The notes under the pieces were generated by a model. That model saw nothing but the letters and a program-made list of their open reading frames with translations. It did not search any database and was not told where the DNA came from. A stretch of 64,000 nt of DNA, from contig NZ_JAOWPT010000002.1 of NCBI RefSeq assembly GCF_025753855.1, positions 992,001 through 1,056,000 of the forward strand, in the 5' to 3' direction. This DNA is from Mesorhizobium sp. ZC-5 (GTDB lineage: Bacteria; Pseudomonadota; Alphaproteobacteria; Rhizobiales; Rhizobiaceae). A program made the position numbers and the translations under genes. This document shows, in pieces, positions 44,527 through 53,493 of the stretch (position 1 is its first letter; every line of letters starts with the position of its first letter).

Positions 44527-45639
44527 ATGGATAATAAATTGAGCAAAGCGACGGAAGAGAAAGACACGAAGAACGCCACGCTGGTCGACGTGGCAAAGAC
44601 AGCGGGGGTTTCCGTCAGTACGGCTGCACGCGTCCTGCGCAATTCCGGCTATCCAGTCGATCAGAAGCTCAAGGAGAGAGTCAATGCGGCGGCGAAAGCC
44701 GTTGGCTACGTACCCAACCTGGTGGCGAGGCGGCTGCGCGGCGGCAAACAAGGCGTGGTCGGCCTCGTCATCGGCGACATGCTCGACTCGCATTACGGCA
44801 TCATCGCGGAAAGCGTGACGAAACGGGCGGAAACCGCACACTCCACCTTTGCCATCGTCTGCAACATGCAGCGCGACCCGCTGCTCGAAATCAAATATCT
44901 GCGTAAGCTGCTCGAGTATCGGGTGGACGGCATCATACTCGCCGGCGGCGGCTTCGACCAATGGACGCATCGCGACGCATTGGCCGAGACCGTGGACGAA
45001 CTGAACCGGGCAGGCACGATTGTCGCGTCCCTTATGCCCAGGAACATCGAAGTGCCTGTTTTCTCAGCAGATAATGAGGCGATCGGGATAACCAAGGCGA
45101 ATTTCATCGTACAGAACGGACACACCAAGATCGGCATCCTGCTTGGCCCGGCGCGCAACGACATGACCAAGCAGCGAATGCAGGCGATGACAAGCCACCT
45201 GTCGGGCTACATGGTGGACTACGCGATTGCCAACATCGATTCGACCCCGGAGGCCGGGGCGCTCGGGGCCGCCGAAATGTTGGCCCGCAATCCGGATTTC
45301 AGTGCGTTGATCTGCGGATCCGATGCAATCGCCTTCGGAGCGATAAGCTACCTTCGCGGCGAAGGGATCGATATCCCGGGCCGGATCTCCGTCATGGGAC
45401 TGGGCAACACGCGGCTTGCCACACTGTGTACGCCGGCGCTGACGACGGTCGAAATGAACTTCGATCGCGCAGGCAGCGCAGCCCTGGATTTCATTACGTC
45501 CCACGACGCCTCGGCCGTCAGCATGCCGGGAGAAGTCATCTCTCATTCGTTGGTCGTCCGTGATTCCTTCGCCCGGCTCAACGGCCCGGCGGAGCCGGGC
45601 GCTGAAGATACCCAGCACGTGGGCGTCACGATTTCCTGA
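44527..45639 (+). CDS. LacI-family regulator, cassette 3
   Basis: This 370-residue LacI/GalR-type repressor has an N-terminal helix-turn-helix at about residues 18-40 (ATLVDVAKTAGVSVSTAARVL), a hinge helix NLVARRLRGG, and a periplasmic-binding-like effector domain from about residue 77 (VGLVIGDMLDSHYGIIAESV) to the end. A short polar extension precedes the HTH. The effector is likely the acid imported by the adjacent TTT system or its CoA ester (inference). It probably binds the two identical palindromes upstream of tctC/itself and of the acyl-CoA synthetase operon. Confidence 0.92.
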   Translation: MDNKLSKATEEKDTKNATLVDVAKTAGVSVSTAARVLRNSGYPVDQKLKERVNAAAKAVGYVPNLVARRLRGGKQGVVGLVIGDMLDSHYGIIAESVTKRAETAHSTFAIVCNMQRDPLLEIKYLRKLLEYRVDGIILAGGGFDQWTHRDALAETVDELNRAGTIVASLMPRNIEVPVFSADNEAIGITKANFIVQNGHTKIGILLGPARNDMTKQRMQAMTSHLSGYMVDYAIANIDSTPEAGALGAAEMLARNPDFSALICGSDAIAFGAISYLRGEGIDIPGRISVMGLGNTRLATLCTPALTTVEMNFDRAGSAALDFITSHDASAVSMPGEVISHSLVVRDSFARLNGPAEPGAEDTQHVGVTIS

Positions 45640-45675
45640 ATTCTTGACAGTCCCGAATTCCCGGGCTAATTGACA

Positions 45676-45689
45676 AGACAACGTTGTCT
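45676..45689. promoter_or_regulatory. LacI-type operator, copy 2
   Basis: AGACAACGTTGTCT, identical to the copy at 44433, lies 21 bases before the ATG of the acyl-CoA synthetase gene. Confidence 0.82.
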
Positions 45690-45709
45690 ATATCGGTATT
45701 CCATCGGAA

Positions 45710-47860
45710 ATGTCTTTGAAATCCTCCCTTGCGGACGCACCTGCGGCGAACGATACGCTGTCTTCTCCGAAGTCGATCGCGGTCGCGGGAGCCTCCGATA
45801 TCGAAGGAGGCAACTACTACGGCGCTCGGGTGCTGGCCAATCTCGTCGAAGGTGGAACAAGGGCGACGATCTATCCGATCAATCCAAGATTGGCAGGTTC
45901 CAGGCTATACGATCTGCCGGTCTATGCATCTCTTTCCGATCTGCCTTCGCCACCGGACATGGTGTTCGTGGTGATACCCATCAAATTCGTCATCCCCACA
46001 CTGGAAGAAGCTGCTGAATTGGGTGTGGCCACGAGTGTCGTGGTGACGGCCGAAGGCGGCAGCGAACGCGAGCGGGGCAGGTTTCGCGACCGGATTTCCG
46101 AAATCGGTCGAACATCCGGGATGAGGGTCATCGGGCCGAATTCGATGGGGCTCATGAATGGCACGCTCAGTCTGAACGGGAGCTTCGCGTCGGGCACGAT
46201 CGGCGGGCGTGTTCCACCCGGCAACATCGCATGCCTCTCCCAGAGCGGCGCGACACTCTCTGCCATGTTGCAGTGGTTCGGCGACTCCAAGGTCGGCTTC
46301 TCGTGGCTGATCAGCACCGGCGATGAGAGCGCGACGGGAATCGAGCAGCTCATGCAGGCGATGGTCGACGATGCGGAAGTCCGATCGATCATGCTGTTCC
46401 TGGAAGGGATCGGTGATGGTGCCGCCTTCCGTCGGGCGGCGCTGGCGGCCAGGATGGCGGGCAAACCTGTGACGATGCTGCAGGTCGGCAAGTCCGAAAA
46501 GGGGCGCGAGGCCGTCAAATCTCACACCGGGCGCGTGGCCGGAACACGCGAAGTCTTCGCCGCGATTGCACACGAGACCGGCATCATCGAAACCGAGAGT
46601 TTTGTCGAATTTTTCGGAACAGCGCGGACGATGGCGCAGCGCCCCCGGCGACCGGGCGCCCTGCCCCGCAACCGGCGGGCCGCGGTTGTGTCGGTTTCCG
46701 GCGGCGCCGCCTCGCTCAGCGCCGATCAGATCTATTCGCTCGGCTGGGAGTTGCCCGAGTTCTCGCCATCAATGGTCGCGGCTATCGCCGATGCCACGGG
46801 ACAGGCAGGCGTCCGCAATCCCGCCGATATCGGCGGTACCTGGCGAAACCCGGAGAAGATGACGCACGCGATCCGCGCGATCGCCAAGGACGACGGCATC
46901 GACACGATCTTCCTTTCGATGGGTGCCGGAGGCGTCTTCGCGGAAGGCGTCGCGCAGGCAATCGTGAAAGCCGCCAAGGCAATCACGCAAGATGTGTTCG
47001 TGGCCTGGGTGGGCATGTCGGATATTGTCAGGAAAATCTTCGACGACGCCGACATTCCGGCATTCGCCGACTTTCCGCTGGCGGTGCGCGCCGCCGAAGC
47101 CTGCGCGACATTCAGTGAGAGCCAGGCGGACCTGACGGAGGCAGCGGTGCTGCTGCAGGTCTTGTCCGAGATGCCGACGCAGCCGCCGGCGGCGCCAATA
47201 GCCGAACCATCGATCTGGACCGTAGCCGAAGCGCTTGGCGACCTGCGCAAGGCCGGCCTGCCCTGTGCAGCTTTCGATGTCGTGGACGAGCTTGATCCAA
47301 AAGAGGTCGCTGCGCGCGCCGCGAAGATCGGCTTTCCGGTCGCGCTGAAGCTTAGTTCGCCCGATTTGAATCACAAGTCCGACGACGGCGGCGTGGCCAT
47401 CCGTCTGGCCGACGGGCCAGCCGTCGAGGCTGCTGTCGAGACATTCAAGGCGATCGCCTCGCGCAAGAGGCTGACCGACACTTCCGCTCTGGTCCAGAAG
47501 ATGGAACATGGCGTCGAGCTCCTTGTCGGGATCAAGCGCGACCCGTCCTTCGGTCTGGTCTTAGTTGTCGGACTTGGCGGCACGCTCGCCGAGTTACACA
47601 GCGAGGTCGCCGCGACGGTCTTGCCGACCACGCCCTTCATGCTGCGCAACCTCTTGTCGCGAAACAGCCGGCTGAACATGCTTCTCGATGGCTATCGGGG
47701 CCAGCCCGCCGCAGACCGCGAAGCGCTGGTATCGTTCCTTGCGGATTTCGCCCGCTGGGCGCTCGGCAAGGGCGAGGCACTGCAGGAGGTCGATCTGAAC
47801 CCCGTCATGGTATCCGGCGGGAAGATATCGATCGTCGACGCACGGGCCATATGGAACTGA
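45710..47860 (+). CDS. ADP-forming acyl-CoA synthetase, cassette 3
   Basis: This 716-residue single-chain CoA ligase has the usual domain order: CoA-binding fold first (AVAGASDIEGGNYYGARVLANLV, about residues 24-46), ligase domain with the phosphohistidine H272 in KSHTGRVAG, and a C-terminal ATP-grasp part (AGLPCAAFDVVDE, GFPVALKLSSPDLNHKSDDGGV, LQEVDLNPVMV). The order is opposite to the 29.3 kb synthetase. It should activate the acid imported by the TTT system at the cost of ATP to ADP, feeding the thiolase-like and hydratase steps encoded next. The start is set by the operator upstream; no strong ribosome binding site is visible. Confidence 0.91.
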   Translation: MSLKSSLADAPAANDTLSSPKSIAVAGASDIEGGNYYGARVLANLVEGGTRATIYPINPRLAGSRLYDLPVYASLSDLPSPPDMVFVVIPIKFVIPTLEEAAELGVATSVVVTAEGGSERERGRFRDRISEIGRTSGMRVIGPNSMGLMNGTLSLNGSFASGTIGGRVPPGNIACLSQSGATLSAMLQWFGDSKVGFSWLISTGDESATGIEQLMQAMVDDAEVRSIMLFLEGIGDGAAFRRAALAARMAGKPVTMLQVGKSEKGREAVKSHTGRVAGTREVFAAIAHETGIIETESFVEFFGTARTMAQRPRRPGALPRNRRAAVVSVSGGAASLSADQIYSLGWELPEFSPSMVAAIADATGQAGVRNPADIGGTWRNPEKMTHAIRAIAKDDGIDTIFLSMGAGGVFAEGVAQAIVKAAKAITQDVFVAWVGMSDIVRKIFDDADIPAFADFPLAVRAAEACATFSESQADLTEAAVLLQVLSEMPTQPPAAPIAEPSIWTVAEALGDLRKAGLPCAAFDVVDELDPKEVAARAAKIGFPVALKLSSPDLNHKSDDGGVAIRLADGPAVEAAVETFKAIASRKRLTDTSALVQKMEHGVELLVGIKRDPSFGLVLVVGLGGTLAELHSEVAATVLPTTPFMLRNLLSRNSRLNMLLDGYRGQPAADREALVSFLADFARWALGKGEALQEVDLNPVMVSGGKISIVDARAIWN

Positions 47861-47890
47861 AAGCAAGCAAGGACACGGGGAGAACAGCCA

Positions 47891-49033
47891 GTGCTCGGCG
47901 GAAAGTATCAAGCCTGCATTACAGGGGTCGGCAACACCGAATATCGCAAGAAGATAGACCGTCCTGCCGAAGTGCTGGCGATCGAGGCAGCGCTGGCAGC
48001 GGCCGCAGATGCCGGGATCGATCCCAGGCAGATCGATGGGATAATTCCCTATCCGGGTCATATCGGTGATGACGTCATCCAGGCCGAGCTTGGCTTAAAT
48101 CCGCGTTTTCGCGTTACCATCGACATGGGCGGTTGCGGCGCGGTTTCGGCTCTCCGGGTCGCCTCGTTGGCGGTGCTGAGTGGAGCAGCCAATCACGTGC
48201 TGCTCTTCCGTGGCCTCAAGGGCAGTTCCGGTGTACGCAAGGCCGACCGTCCTTCCTTCCTGCCCGGACAGCCTTTCCGTCGCCACCTTGAATACGTGCA
48301 CGGAATGAATACGCCGGCTCAGCGCTATGCGGTGTTGTGTCAGCGCTACAAGCACGAATACGGCCTCGACCGTCGCACCCTCGGCGAAATCGCGCTTGCA
48401 GCGCGCACCCACGCCAATCTCAACCCGAATGCCCAGATGCATGGGCGTGACCTGACGATGGAAGACTACCTCGCAGGCCGCATGATCGCCGATCCATACA
48501 CGCTCTTTGATTGTTGCCTGGAAACCGATGGAGCCAGTGCCGTCATCGTCTCCGCCCGCAACGAGACGCGTGATGTCCGTATCCTTTCGGTTGCCGAAGC
48601 GCAGGGAATTTCCCCCGACGATACGTCCAACCGCGACCCTTTTCTGGACATCGGCCTTACGCAGGCAGCCGATCGCGTCTGGAACGATCTCGGCATGGGG
48701 CCTGACGATATGGACGCGGCGATGATCTACGACTGCTTTACCTTCGAGGTTTTGCATCAGATCGAGGAAGCGGGCTTCGCCAGGCATGGCGAGGCTGCCG
48801 CATTGATTGCCGATGGAGGCATCCGGCTGGGTGGAAAGCTGCCAATCAACACCCATGGCGGGATGTTGTCCGAGGCGCATCAGGCCGGCCTCAACCATGT
48901 CGTCGAGGCCGTCCGCCAATTGCGTGGGGAATGCGGCGCGCGCCAGGTCGAGAACGCCCGCCTCATCGCAGTGACCGGTTGGGGACAACTTGGTGACGGA
49001 AGCTTCGCCGTTCTGGGAGGACACAATGTTTGA
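47891..49033 (+). CDS. Thiolase-like (SCP-x/Ltp type) protein
   Basis: This 380-residue thiolase-superfamily protein starts at a GTG. It lacks the classical CASG thiolase motif; the equivalent region reads DMGGCGAVSALRVASLAVLSGAA with a single cysteine. The late motifs are YDCFTFEVLHQIEEAG, NTHGGMLSEAHQAGLNHVVEAV and the C-terminal GQLGDGSFAVL. This pattern is that of the lipid-transfer-protein thiolases, some of which (Ltp2) work as retro-aldolases together with a DUF35 partner. It overlaps the DUF35 gene by eight bases, which supports a complex. Confidence 0.88.
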   Translation: MLGGKYQACITGVGNTEYRKKIDRPAEVLAIEAALAAAADAGIDPRQIDGIIPYPGHIGDDVIQAELGLNPRFRVTIDMGGCGAVSALRVASLAVLSGAANHVLLFRGLKGSSGVRKADRPSFLPGQPFRRHLEYVHGMNTPAQRYAVLCQRYKHEYGLDRRTLGEIALAARTHANLNPNAQMHGRDLTMEDYLAGRMIADPYTLFDCCLETDGASAVIVSARNETRDVRILSVAEAQGISPDDTSNRDPFLDIGLTQAADRVWNDLGMGPDDMDAAMIYDCFTFEVLHQIEEAGFARHGEAAALIADGGIRLGGKLPINTHGGMLSEAHQAGLNHVVEAVRQLRGECGARQVENARLIAVTGWGQLGDGSFAVLGGHNV

Positions 49034-49460
49034 TCTCGACCAGATTCCGGTGCCGGACCTCAGCGATCCGAATTTCGTTCCGTTCTGGGAGGGAACCCGC
49101 GAACACAAGCTGAAGATCCAGAGATGCAGCGACTGTGGAACCTATCGTTGGCCGCCGCGCATCGCCTGTCGAAGCTGCCGGTCGACCAATGTCGAATGGG
49201 TGGCCGTCGAACCGCGGGGAACGCTTTACACCTACACGGTCGTTGGTCGCCCAACGGCGAAGGGGTTCTCTTCCGTGCCCTATGCCGTCGGCTTCGTTGC
49301 GCTCGACGAGGTGCCGCATGTGCGGATCATCGGCAATATCGTCGATATCGATCCGTCGGCGGTGAAAATCGGTATGGCGCTTGAGGGACGGTTCGTGACT
49401 GCCGGACCGGACGAGGAAATGACGCTCATTCACTGGTCACCGGCTGATAACGGCGCCTGA
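49026..49460 (+). CDS. Zn-ribbon OB-fold (DUF35) partner protein
   Basis: This 144-residue protein has an N-terminal rubredoxin-like zinc ribbon with four cysteines (CSDCG about residues 36-40; CRSCRS about 50-55) and a C-terminal OB fold (GTLYTYTVVGRPTAKGFSSVPYAVGFVALDE, split by strand). DUF35 proteins form complexes with thiolase-like or hydratase-like enzymes and help acyl-CoA binding (family knowledge). The ATG at 49026 lies within the end of the thiolase-like gene, so the two proteins are made together. Confidence 0.9.
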   Translation: MFDLDQIPVPDLSDPNFVPFWEGTREHKLKIQRCSDCGTYRWPPRIACRSCRSTNVEWVAVEPRGTLYTYTVVGRPTAKGFSSVPYAVGFVALDEVPHVRIIGNIVDIDPSAVKIGMALEGRFVTAGPDEEMTLIHWSPADNGA

Positions 49461-49490
49461 CGGGTTCGATTGCCGAGGGAGAGGAAAGAG

Positions 49491-50270
49491 ATGGACGGGT
49501 TGCTCTACAGCAAGGTCGAGGATCGGGGACGTATCCGGATCGTGACCATCAACCGGCCGGAAGTGGCAAACGCGCTCAACCGTGAAGCGAGCCACGAACT
49601 CGAAGCGGTGTGGAACGATTTTGCCGCCAACGACGATCTCTGGGTGGGCATTGTAACAGGCGAAGGCGACCGTGCCTTCTCGGCAGGGAACGACCTCAAG
49701 GCTCAGGCAGCCGGCAAGCGCGGCCCGCGTCCGCACACCGGCTTCGGCGGGCTGGCGATGCGCTGCGACTTGACCAAGCCGGTCATTGCCGCGGTGAACG
49801 GCCTGGCCCTCGGCGGAGGGTTCGAACTGGCACTGGCGTGCGACCTGATCATCGCCTCCGAAAACGCCTATTTCGGTCTGCCGGAAGGCAAGGTCGGCAT
49901 GATGGCCGCCGGTGGCGGCGTACAGCGCCTGCCTCGCGTCATTCCCCAGAAGGAGGCGCTCGGCATTATCCTGACCGGCCGCCGCGTGACGGCGGAGGAG
50001 GGACGCAGGCTCGGCTTTGTCAACGAGGTGGTTCCGACATCGAAGGCGCTCGACGCGGCTCTGGCCTGGGCGAACCAAATTCTCGAACTGGCTCCGGTAG
50101 CAGTCCGCGCTGCCAAGGAGGCGGTCTATGCTTCCTTGGACAAGCCAACACTCGAAGACGCCATCAGGGCGACCTATCCGATCCATTCGACCCTGAGCAG
50201 CACCGAAGACTTCATAGAGGGTCCAAGAGCCTTTGCCGAAAAGCGCAAGCCAGTCTGGAAGAACCGCTAG
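49491..50270 (+). CDS. Enoyl-CoA hydratase/isomerase family protein
   Basis: This is a 259-residue crotonase-fold enzyme. It has RIVTINRPEVANALNREASHEL, the oxyanion-hole segment GDRAFSAGNDLKAQAAG, and the second block NGLALGGGFELALACDLIIASENAYFGLPEGKVGMMAAGGGVQRLPR (split between helices). The position corresponding to catalytic Glu-144 lies near GLALGGG and the other near PEGKVGM, so hydratase activity is plausible. The start at 49491 has GAGAGGAAAGAG upstream. It is the last gene of the LacI-controlled operon. A hydratase followed by a retro-aldolase or thiolase would shorten the CoA-activated acid. Confidence 0.9.
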   Translation: MDGLLYSKVEDRGRIRIVTINRPEVANALNREASHELEAVWNDFAANDDLWVGIVTGEGDRAFSAGNDLKAQAAGKRGPRPHTGFGGLAMRCDLTKPVIAAVNGLALGGGFELALACDLIIASENAYFGLPEGKVGMMAAGGGVQRLPRVIPQKEALGIILTGRRVTAEEGRRLGFVNEVVPTSKALDAALAWANQILELAPVAVRAAKEAVYASLDKPTLEDAIRATYPIHSTLSSTEDFIEGPRAFAEKRKPVWKNR

Positions 50271-50280
50271 CGTAGTCAGC

Positions 50281-50532
50281 GGCACCCACAATGCCGGTTG
50301 AACCGCACCGGGAGCCGCAGGTCATGCAAAGCTCGATCGCCAGATCCGAATACCGCGCCTGATCGCCCGGCGTCAGGCCGCATGGCGCTGACCTAAATCG
50401 GCTACGCCTACCTCAAACCAGATCGTCAGACCTCCACGACGGCGAAGAGCCTCGTTGTACTCCGCCGAGCTCGTCACCCGGTAGCACCGTTGGGAGACAC
50501 ATGGCGGCGTGCGTCATGAACTTGTGCGTCAT
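50281..50532 (-). pseudogene. Decayed IS5-family transposase N-terminal fragment
   Basis: On the minus strand a frame beginning at 50532 (MTHKFMTHAAM) shifts to another frame that reads YRVTSSAEYNEALRRRGGL and TIWF (about 50485-50410). After stop codons a third frame reads ARYSDLAIELCMT (about 50362-50325). These three pieces, in order, match the start of IS5-type transposases (HKF..., YRV-NW-EYN-LRRRG-LT-W, YSDLAIE-CL). The rest of the gene is missing and no terminal repeats were found. The remainder of the 50271-50886 gap holds operator A and a promoter-like TTGACA at 50692. Confidence 0.65.
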
Positions 50533-50673
50533 TCGGGGCAATCCTGTCCGGCGTCCCCGCAACCTCAGTACTTCGTCTGAAGGGCTTTGATCAGGTTTGA
50601 TAGCGAGCCTAGCTTTCGCCCGGCGCTAGTCCCGTGAGGCTGAGCTTTCAACGCTTGTCAGCAAAAATCTCAA

Positions 50674-50689
50674 ATATTGTCGACAATAT
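50674..50689. promoter_or_regulatory. Operator box A, ATATTGTCGACAATAT
   Basis: This is a perfect 16-bp palindrome 198 bases upstream of the binding-protein gene of cassette 4, with a TTGACA hexamer three bases downstream. It differs by one base from box B at 62914 and fits the FadR-type GntR pattern of TTGT/ACAA half-sites. Confidence 0.75.
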
Positions 50690-50886
50690 CGTTGACATTG
50701 AGGTGACGACTTCTGTAGCTTCTGGAATGTAGGTGCCAGTCGACAAAGCTTCGAAGTGTGGACCGCGCCGATGCAGACGACGCCGTTGATTGATGATGCG
50801 GCGAACGAATCGGCAGTCTTCGGACCGCCGTGCTTCAGGAAGATCCCCGCAAAGGGGACACTGCGTACCAAAATGGGAGAACTTAC

Positions 50887-52446
50887 ATGCTCAGAAAGCT
50901 GACCCTTGCGGTCGTCATGTCGGCAGGCCTGTCGATGCCCGCCCTTGCGGAGACCCTCAAATGGGGTTCTTCGCGCGACATCTATTCGCTCGACCCGTAT
51001 TCCTATGGGGACAGCTACACACTGTCCTTCCTCAACCACGTCTATGAAGGCCTCGTCCGCTACGACGCCAATCTGAAGATCGAGCCGGCGCTGGCGACGT
51101 CCTGGGAAACGGTATCCGACACGATTTGGCGGTTCCATTTGCGCGAGGGCGTAAAGTTCCACAACGGCGCGGACTTCACCGCGGATGACGTGATCGCCTC
51201 GCTTACCCGTGTCAGCGATCCGGTTTCTCCGCTGCGCGGCAACCTTCCGGCCTACAAGGCCGCGAAGAAGGTCGATGATTACACCATCGACATCGAGTTG
51301 GTCGGTCCCTATCCGCTGCTGCTCAACGACCTGACGAACATTCACATCTTCGACCTGACCTGGCTGACTGACAACAATTCGCTGAAGCCGACCGACGTCG
51401 GCGCCAAGATCGAGGGCTATGCGACCTACAACGCCAACGGCACCGGGCCGTTCACGGTGGAAAGCCGCGTCCCCGACACCAAGACGGTGCTGGTCAAGAA
51501 CCCCGGTTGGTGGGATGCATCGAAATCCAACATAGACCGCATCGAGTTCACGCCGATCACCTCGGCGGCGACGCGTGTCGCAGCACTTCTGTCCGGCGAG
51601 ATCAACTTTACCGAGAATGCGCCGTCCCAGGACTTGCCGCGGCTCGCCGCGGTGCCTGAACTCAAGGTGATGCAACGCACCGACCTGCGAACGGTCATGA
51701 TCGGATTCAACCGCAAGCCGAAGCTGGCGTCTGGCGCCGACAACAAGTTCAACGACCTGCGTGTGCGTCAGGCTGTGGCACATGCGCTGGATCGCGATCT
51801 CATCCAGCAGCGCGTCATGCGCGGAAAGTCGAGGACGGCAGGCGCGATCATCGCACCTGAGATCCCAGGCTACACGGAGGCGCTGGATGCCGTGCTTCCC
51901 TACGATCCGGAACTGCCCAAGAAGCTGCTCGCGGAAGCCGGCGCCAGCGATCTGCCCTTCACGCTCGTCTGCACCAACGATGCCTATGTGAGCGAGGAGG
52001 AGCTGTGCCAGGGCTTGGTCAACATGCTGAGCCGCGCCGGCTTCAAGCCGCAGTTGGATATCGCGCCGTCCGCTGCGCAGGCGCCCAAGCGCACCGGCGG
52101 CCTTGCCGACGTCTACCTGATCGGCTGGGCGAATGAGCCGATGCTCGACAGCTACTCGATCCTCCTCCAGATGATAAAGACCAAGACCGACAAGGCCGGC
52201 GTCTTCAACTGGGGCGGCTGGAGCTATCCGGAGATCGATAAGCTGATCGAAGAGGCGTCGACCGAGATGGACAGAACGAAGCGTCTCGAATTGCAGACCA
52301 AGGCGCTAGAGATGGCGAAAGATGATATCATCATGTTGCCGTTGCACCAGCAGCCGATGGCCTGGGTGATGAGCGACAAGATCGATGGAATCGCGCAGCT
52401 CGCCGACAACAAGGTGCGGCACTGGCTGACCCATTTCGCGCAGTAA
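50887..52446 (+). CDS. Dpp-type ABC substrate-binding protein, cassette 4
   Basis: This 519-residue SBP_bac_5 protein has a signal peptide (about residues 1-21, ending MPALAE) and the mature start TLKWGSSRDIYSLDPYSYG. It has FLNHVYEGLVRYDANLKIEPALA, VKFHNGADFTADDV, NGTGPFTVESRVPD, and the basic helix RVRQAVAHALDRDLIQQRVM. It is highly similar along its whole length to the incomplete gene at 62981, including ANGTGPF and IAPEI-GY blocks. It heads an operon with permeases, two amidohydrolases and two ATPases, so a cyclic amide or N-heterocycle ligand is suspected. Confidence 0.93.
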   Translation: MLRKLTLAVVMSAGLSMPALAETLKWGSSRDIYSLDPYSYGDSYTLSFLNHVYEGLVRYDANLKIEPALATSWETVSDTIWRFHLREGVKFHNGADFTADDVIASLTRVSDPVSPLRGNLPAYKAAKKVDDYTIDIELVGPYPLLLNDLTNIHIFDLTWLTDNNSLKPTDVGAKIEGYATYNANGTGPFTVESRVPDTKTVLVKNPGWWDASKSNIDRIEFTPITSAATRVAALLSGEINFTENAPSQDLPRLAAVPELKVMQRTDLRTVMIGFNRKPKLASGADNKFNDLRVRQAVAHALDRDLIQQRVMRGKSRTAGAIIAPEIPGYTEALDAVLPYDPELPKKLLAEAGASDLPFTLVCTNDAYVSEEELCQGLVNMLSRAGFKPQLDIAPSAAQAPKRTGGLADVYLIGWANEPMLDSYSILLQMIKTKTDKAGVFNWGGWSYPEIDKLIEEASTEMDRTKRLELQTKALEMAKDDIIMLPLHQQPMAWVMSDKIDGIAQLADNKVRHWLTHFAQ

Positions 52447-52506
52447 ACACCTCCGTGGAGCAAGCGCGGCAAGCGCTCCGGCTCCATTCATCCTGCAGGG
52501 GTTCAC

Positions 52507-53475
52507 ATGCTGGTCTTCACTATAAGCCGCATCGCCAACGCCATCATGGTCATGCTCGCCGTGGCCATGCTCGCGTTCCTGATCTTCCGCCTTGCGGGAG
52601 ATCCGGTCGAACTGATGGCCAATGAACAGATGACACAGGAGGATCGCGACAATTTGCGCGAGCGGCTCGGCCTCAATGACAGCACCGCGACGCAGTTCGT
52701 GCGGTTTGTCGCCAGTGCCGCGCAGGGCGATTTCGGCATCTCCTACCGGAATGGCCAGGACGTGCTGACGCTGATTGGCGAGCGCTTCCCGGCAACACTG
52801 GAACTGGTGCTCGTAGCCACGCTGATCTCATTGATATTCGGCATACCGTTGGGCGTGCTCACGGCGATCAAACGCGGCAAGTGGTACACGGAGTCGCTGC
52901 AATTCCTGTCTATTGTTGGAGTCTCGCTGCCGAGCTTCGTGGTCGGCATCCTGCTCATCCTGGTATTCTCAGTCATCCTGGGTTGGCTGCCAGCCTTTGG
53001 TCGCGGTGAGGTCGTCCAGATCGGCTGGTGGTCGACAGGCCTGTTGACGCCATCCGGCCGCGCAGCCCTGCTTCTGCCTGCCGTGGCGCTTTCGCTCTAT
53101 CAGATCACCCTCATCATGCGCCTCGTTCGCGCCGAGATGCTGGAAGTGCTGCGCTCCGACTATGTGAAGTTCGCGCGTGCAAGAGGCATACCGCGCTGGC
53201 GCATCTATTTCCGTCACGCGCTGAGAAACTGCTTGATGCCGGTGGTGACGATGACAGCGATGAATGTCGGCTCGCTGATCGCCTTCGCCCTCATCACCGA
53301 GACCGTCTTCCAGTGGCCAGGCATGGGCATGCTGTTCATCCAGGCGGTCACCTTCCTGGATATCCCGGTGATGGCGGCGTACCTCTGCATCATCTCCTTC
53401 ATTTTCGTCGCGCTGAACACGCTGGTCGATATCACCTACGCGGTGATCGATCCGCGCCTGCGCAACGCGCACTGA
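52507..53475 (+). CDS. ABC permease, DppB-like, cassette 4
   Basis: This 322-residue permease has six helices. It starts LVFTISRIANAIMVMLAVAMLAFLIFRLAGDP, and its EAA loop reads RLVRAEMLEVLRSDYVKFARARGIPRWRIYFRHAL (split at the loop turn). It ends DITYAVIDPRLRN, the classic DppB end. It is the inner-membrane partner of the next gene. Confidence 0.94.
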   Translation: MLVFTISRIANAIMVMLAVAMLAFLIFRLAGDPVELMANEQMTQEDRDNLRERLGLNDSTATQFVRFVASAAQGDFGISYRNGQDVLTLIGERFPATLELVLVATLISLIFGIPLGVLTAIKRGKWYTESLQFLSIVGVSLPSFVVGILLILVFSVILGWLPAFGRGEVVQIGWWSTGLLTPSGRAALLLPAVALSLYQITLIMRLVRAEMLEVLRSDYVKFARARGIPRWRIYFRHALRNCLMPVVTMTAMNVGSLIAFALITETVFQWPGMGMLFIQAVTFLDIPVMAAYLCIISFIFVALNTLVDITYAVIDPRLRNAH

Positions 53476-53493
53476 CCACGGAAGGGCGCCTCG

